Positions 61,660-64,000 of a stretch of 64,000 nucleotides of DNA are shown here, piece by piece; the first letter of the stretch is position 1, and each line of letters begins with the position of its first letter. This DNA is from an uncultured Bacteroidota bacterium (GTDB lineage: Bacteria; Bacteroidota; Bacteroidia; Flavobacteriales; Flavobacteriaceae), in the NCBI GenBank assembly GCA_902622595.1, contig CACNQM010000001.1, forward strand, positions 62,001-126,000, read 5' to 3'. A program made the translations under genes and the position numbers. The notes beneath the pieces are model-generated. The model was given only the letters and a program-made list of their open reading frames with translations. It made no database searches and was not told the origin of the DNA.

Positions 61660-61677
61660 TTTATAGTTGTATTTTTG
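61649..61677 (+). promoter_or_regulatory. Predicted guaA promoter
   Basis: TTG-N18-TATTTTTG; ends 3 nt before guaA ATG (61681). Confidence 0.5.
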
Positions 61678-61680
61678 TCC

Positions 61681-63210
61681 ATGCAGAATAAAGTCTTAAT
61701 AGTTGATTTTGGCTCTCAGTATACTCAATTAATTGCCAGGAGAATTAGAGAGCTTTTTATTTACTGTGAGATTTCACCATTTAACAATCTTCCTGAAGAT
61801 TTAAATCAATATAAAGCCATTGTGCTTTCTGGTTCTCCTTTTTCTGTTAATCAAGAAAATTCTCCTGAAATTAATCTTAAAATTATTTTAGGCAACATTC
61901 CTGTAATCGCAATTTGTTATGGAGCACAACTAATTGCAAAATCCCTCAATGGAAAAGTTGAGAACTCAAACTCAAGAGAATATGGAAGAGCTAATCTGTC
62001 ATTCATTGAAAAGGATTGTAAGCTTTTTCATAACATAAAAATCAATAATCAAGTGTGGATGAGCCATGGAGACACAATTACAACATTACCTGATGGTGCA
62101 AGAGTTATTGCTAGTACAGACTCTGTAAAAAATGCTGCTTACTCAATCGACTCTCTTAATTTATATGCTTTACAATTTCATCCTGAGGTTTTTCATACAG
62201 ATAATGGTCAAAAAATATTTGAAAACTTTTTCATAGAAGAATTAAAATTTATTAAAGAATGGAATCCTGAATCTTTTATTGACAGGACAGTTAAAGAATT
62301 GAAATCAGAAATATTAGATGAAAAAGTAATTTTAGGTCTCTCGGGTGGAGTAGACTCCAGTGTAGCTGCAATTATACTTGATAGAGCAATAGGTAAGAAT
62401 TTACATTGCATTTTTATAAATAATGGTCTTTTAAGAAAAAATGAATATGATGAAGTATTAGACCAATATATTGGAATGGGTTTAAATGTCAAAGGTGTTG
62501 ACGCATCGGATCAATTCATAAGTGGTCTTAAAGGTGTGATTGATCCTGAGAGGAAGAGAAAGATAATTGGTAATACATTTATTGATGTGTTTGATGAAGA
62601 ATCAAAAAAAATATCCAATGCAAAATGGCTTGCTCAAGGAACTATTTATCCAGATGTAATTGAATCAATCTCTGTAAAAGGACCATCTGCAACTATTAAG
62701 TCTCACCATAATGTTGGTGGTCTTCCCGAAAAAATGAATCTAAAGGTCATTGAGCCTCTTAAGATGTTATTTAAAGATGAAGTAAGAAAAATTGGTAACT
62801 CTCTAAAAATGCCTCAAGAAATACTATCTAGACATCCCTTTCCAGGTCCAGGTCTTGGAATAAGAATTCTTGGAGAAGTTGACTATGAAAGTATAGCGCT
62901 TATTCAGGAAGCTGATAAAATTTATATTGATGCTCTAAAAAAATGGGATCTCTACAATAAAATTTGGCAAGCTGGCTCTATACTATTACCTATTAAAAGT
63001 GTCGGTGTAATGGGGGATGAAAGAACTTATGAAAGATGTGTTGCATTAAGGGCAGTAGTCTCAACTGATGGAATGACTGCAGATTGGTTTGAATTTTCAA
63101 ATGATTTCTTGAAAGAGGTTTCCAATAATATTATTAATAAAGTTAAAGGAATAAATAGAGTTGTTTATGATATAAGTTCTAAACCTCCTGCAACAATTGA
63201 GTGGGAATAA
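61681..63210 (+). CDS. guaA: GMP synthase (glutamine-hydrolysing)
   Basis: [52 protein letters not shown] 61681 preferred over TTG 61675. Confidence 0.97.
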   Translation: MQNKVLIVDFGSQYTQLIARRIRELFIYCEISPFNNLPEDLNQYKAIVLSGSPFSVNQENSPEINLKIILGNIPVIAICYGAQLIAKSLNGKVENSNSREYGRANLSFIEKDCKLFHNIKINNQVWMSHGDTITTLPDGARVIASTDSVKNAAYSIDSLNLYALQFHPEVFHTDNGQKIFENFFIEELKFIKEWNPESFIDRTVKELKSEILDEKVILGLSGGVDSSVAAIILDRAIGKNLHCIFINNGLLRKNEYDEVLDQYIGMGLNVKGVDASDQFISGLKGVIDPERKRKIIGNTFIDVFDEESKKISNAKWLAQGTIYPDVIESISVKGPSATIKSHHNVGGLPEKMNLKVIEPLKMLFKDEVRKIGNSLKMPQEILSRHPFPGPGLGIRILGEVDYESIALIQEADKIYIDALKKWDLYNKIWQAGSILLPIKSVGVMGDERTYERCVALRAVVSTDGMTADWFEFSNDFLKEVSNNIINKVKGINRVVYDISSKPPATIEWE

Positions 63211-63217
63211 AGCATAT

Positions 63218-63730
63218 ATGGAAGAACTACATAATTCATTTAAACCAATGTTAACTCCAAAACAAATGCTCCATAAGGGTATCTTTGGAGGAACATATTT
63301 TAATCAGCTTGTTGACCATAGAATCTTTCCAAGAGATTGGTTCGATAATCTCGATGAATCTTATTATTTGTCAAAAAAATATTTAGTAAAAATTAATTTA
63401 TTTAAAATTAAATCTGGACAATCTCAGGAAGAATGGGAAGCGAAAGGGTGGATACATAAAGATGATCCGCGAGGCTGGTTTGAATGGTATTGTAAGTATT
63501 ATAAAGGAAGACGTCACGAGGATGATATAAGACAAATAAAAAGATGGCTAGCATTCTGTGGTCCAAAGGGGAGATTTAGAAATTCTATTTATAATAAAAT
63601 ATATAAGTCTGGTTTAGGAATAGAAAATTCAAAGGATATTTCTCCTAGAATTCAACAGTCTTTATTACATTGGTCATACATAGTTAATAATGAGCATTAT
63701 GAATTATGGAAACTTGAAAGACAGAAATAA
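63218..63730 (+). CDS. Uncharacterised conserved protein
   Basis: GWIHKDDPRGWFEWYCKYYKGRRHEDDIRQIKRWLAFCGPKGRFRN; ATG 63218 preferred over TTG 63197. Confidence 0.8.
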   Translation: MEELHNSFKPMLTPKQMLHKGIFGGTYFNQLVDHRIFPRDWFDNLDESYYLSKKYLVKINLFKIKSGQSQEEWEAKGWIHKDDPRGWFEWYCKYYKGRRHEDDIRQIKRWLAFCGPKGRFRNSIYNKIYKSGLGIENSKDISPRIQQSLLHWSYIVNNEHYELWKLERQK

Positions 63731-64000
63731 GTGAAAAAAGTATTTATTCTTTTATTTATAACATTAAATCCAATATTTCCACAAAATATTGTGTCCGATA
63801 CGATTATTCACGAAGTTGAGAGAAAAGAAACACTTTTTTCAATTTCACAGAAATATAAAGTTAATATAAATGATTTACTTGAACTTAATCCAAAACTCAG
63901 AGAATCAAGATTAAAAAGAAAATCAAAAATTTTAATTCCAGTATTTAAGTCAATTAAAGAATCAATATTAGTTAAAAAAGACTCATTAATTAAAGATGAT
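63731..64000 (+). CDS. LysM-domain secreted protein, N-terminal part (GTG start; truncated by window end)
   Basis: Signal peptide VKKVFILLFITLNPIFPQN then LysM HEVERKETLFSISQKYKVNINDLLELNPKL...KILIP; frame open to window end. Confidence 0.8.
   Translation, partial: MKKVFILLFITLNPIFPQNIVSDTIIHEVERKETLFSISQKYKVNINDLLELNPKLRESRLKRKSKILIPVFKSIKESILVKKDSLIKDD

Noticed and set aside
1-64000. CRISPR arrays, toxin-antitoxin or phage-defence islands
   Set aside because: No spaced short repeats of CRISPR type, and no recognisable cas, restriction-modification, TA, reverse transcriptase or NLR-like genes in the ORF set.

Overview
The window is an AT-rich chromosomal segment of a flavobacterium-like Bacteroidetes, probably with a streamlined genome. 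This assignment is inference from gene content and TAnnTTTG promoter motifs. I found no CRISPR array, prophage, transposase or rRNA. Main blocks, left to right: the 3' end of gnd; a trpEGDCFBA-ubiE operon on the minus strand; two small membrane-protein genes; a rhodanese, an alanine/Na+ symporter, rpsU and xerC; a four-tRNA cluster; an arginine operon (GNAT-argG-C-D-F'-B-E-H); transporters and enzymes; tuf, tRNA-Trp, secE, nusG, rplKAJL and rpoBC; idi and a QueD/PTPS homologue; outer-membrane/periplasmic genes, htpG, recR, an E2 acyltransferase, cinA-C, rpmB, rpmG and DUF4295; a VPS10/BNR protein, bshC, guaA and a partial LysM protein. The strongest unannotated signals are regulatory. (1) A complete trp attenuator lies before trpE. 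It has a 14-codon leader peptide MKLLNTYWWWNYEI, competing stems, and an intrinsic terminator ending 3 nt before the trpE ATG. A consensus promoter makes the leader mRNA apparently leaderless. (2) A 24-codon Arg-rich leader ORF precedes the arg operon, with mutually exclusive hairpins but no U-tract terminator. (3) TAnnTTTG elements lie 3-5 nt from the start codon at four genes. (4) A 12-bp hairpin sits in the rplL-rpoB gap. (5) Near-identical 30-bp repeats encode acidic tails on bL10 and the DUF4295 ribosome-associated protein, 21 kb apart. Everything here was read by eye; no searches or folding calculations were run.
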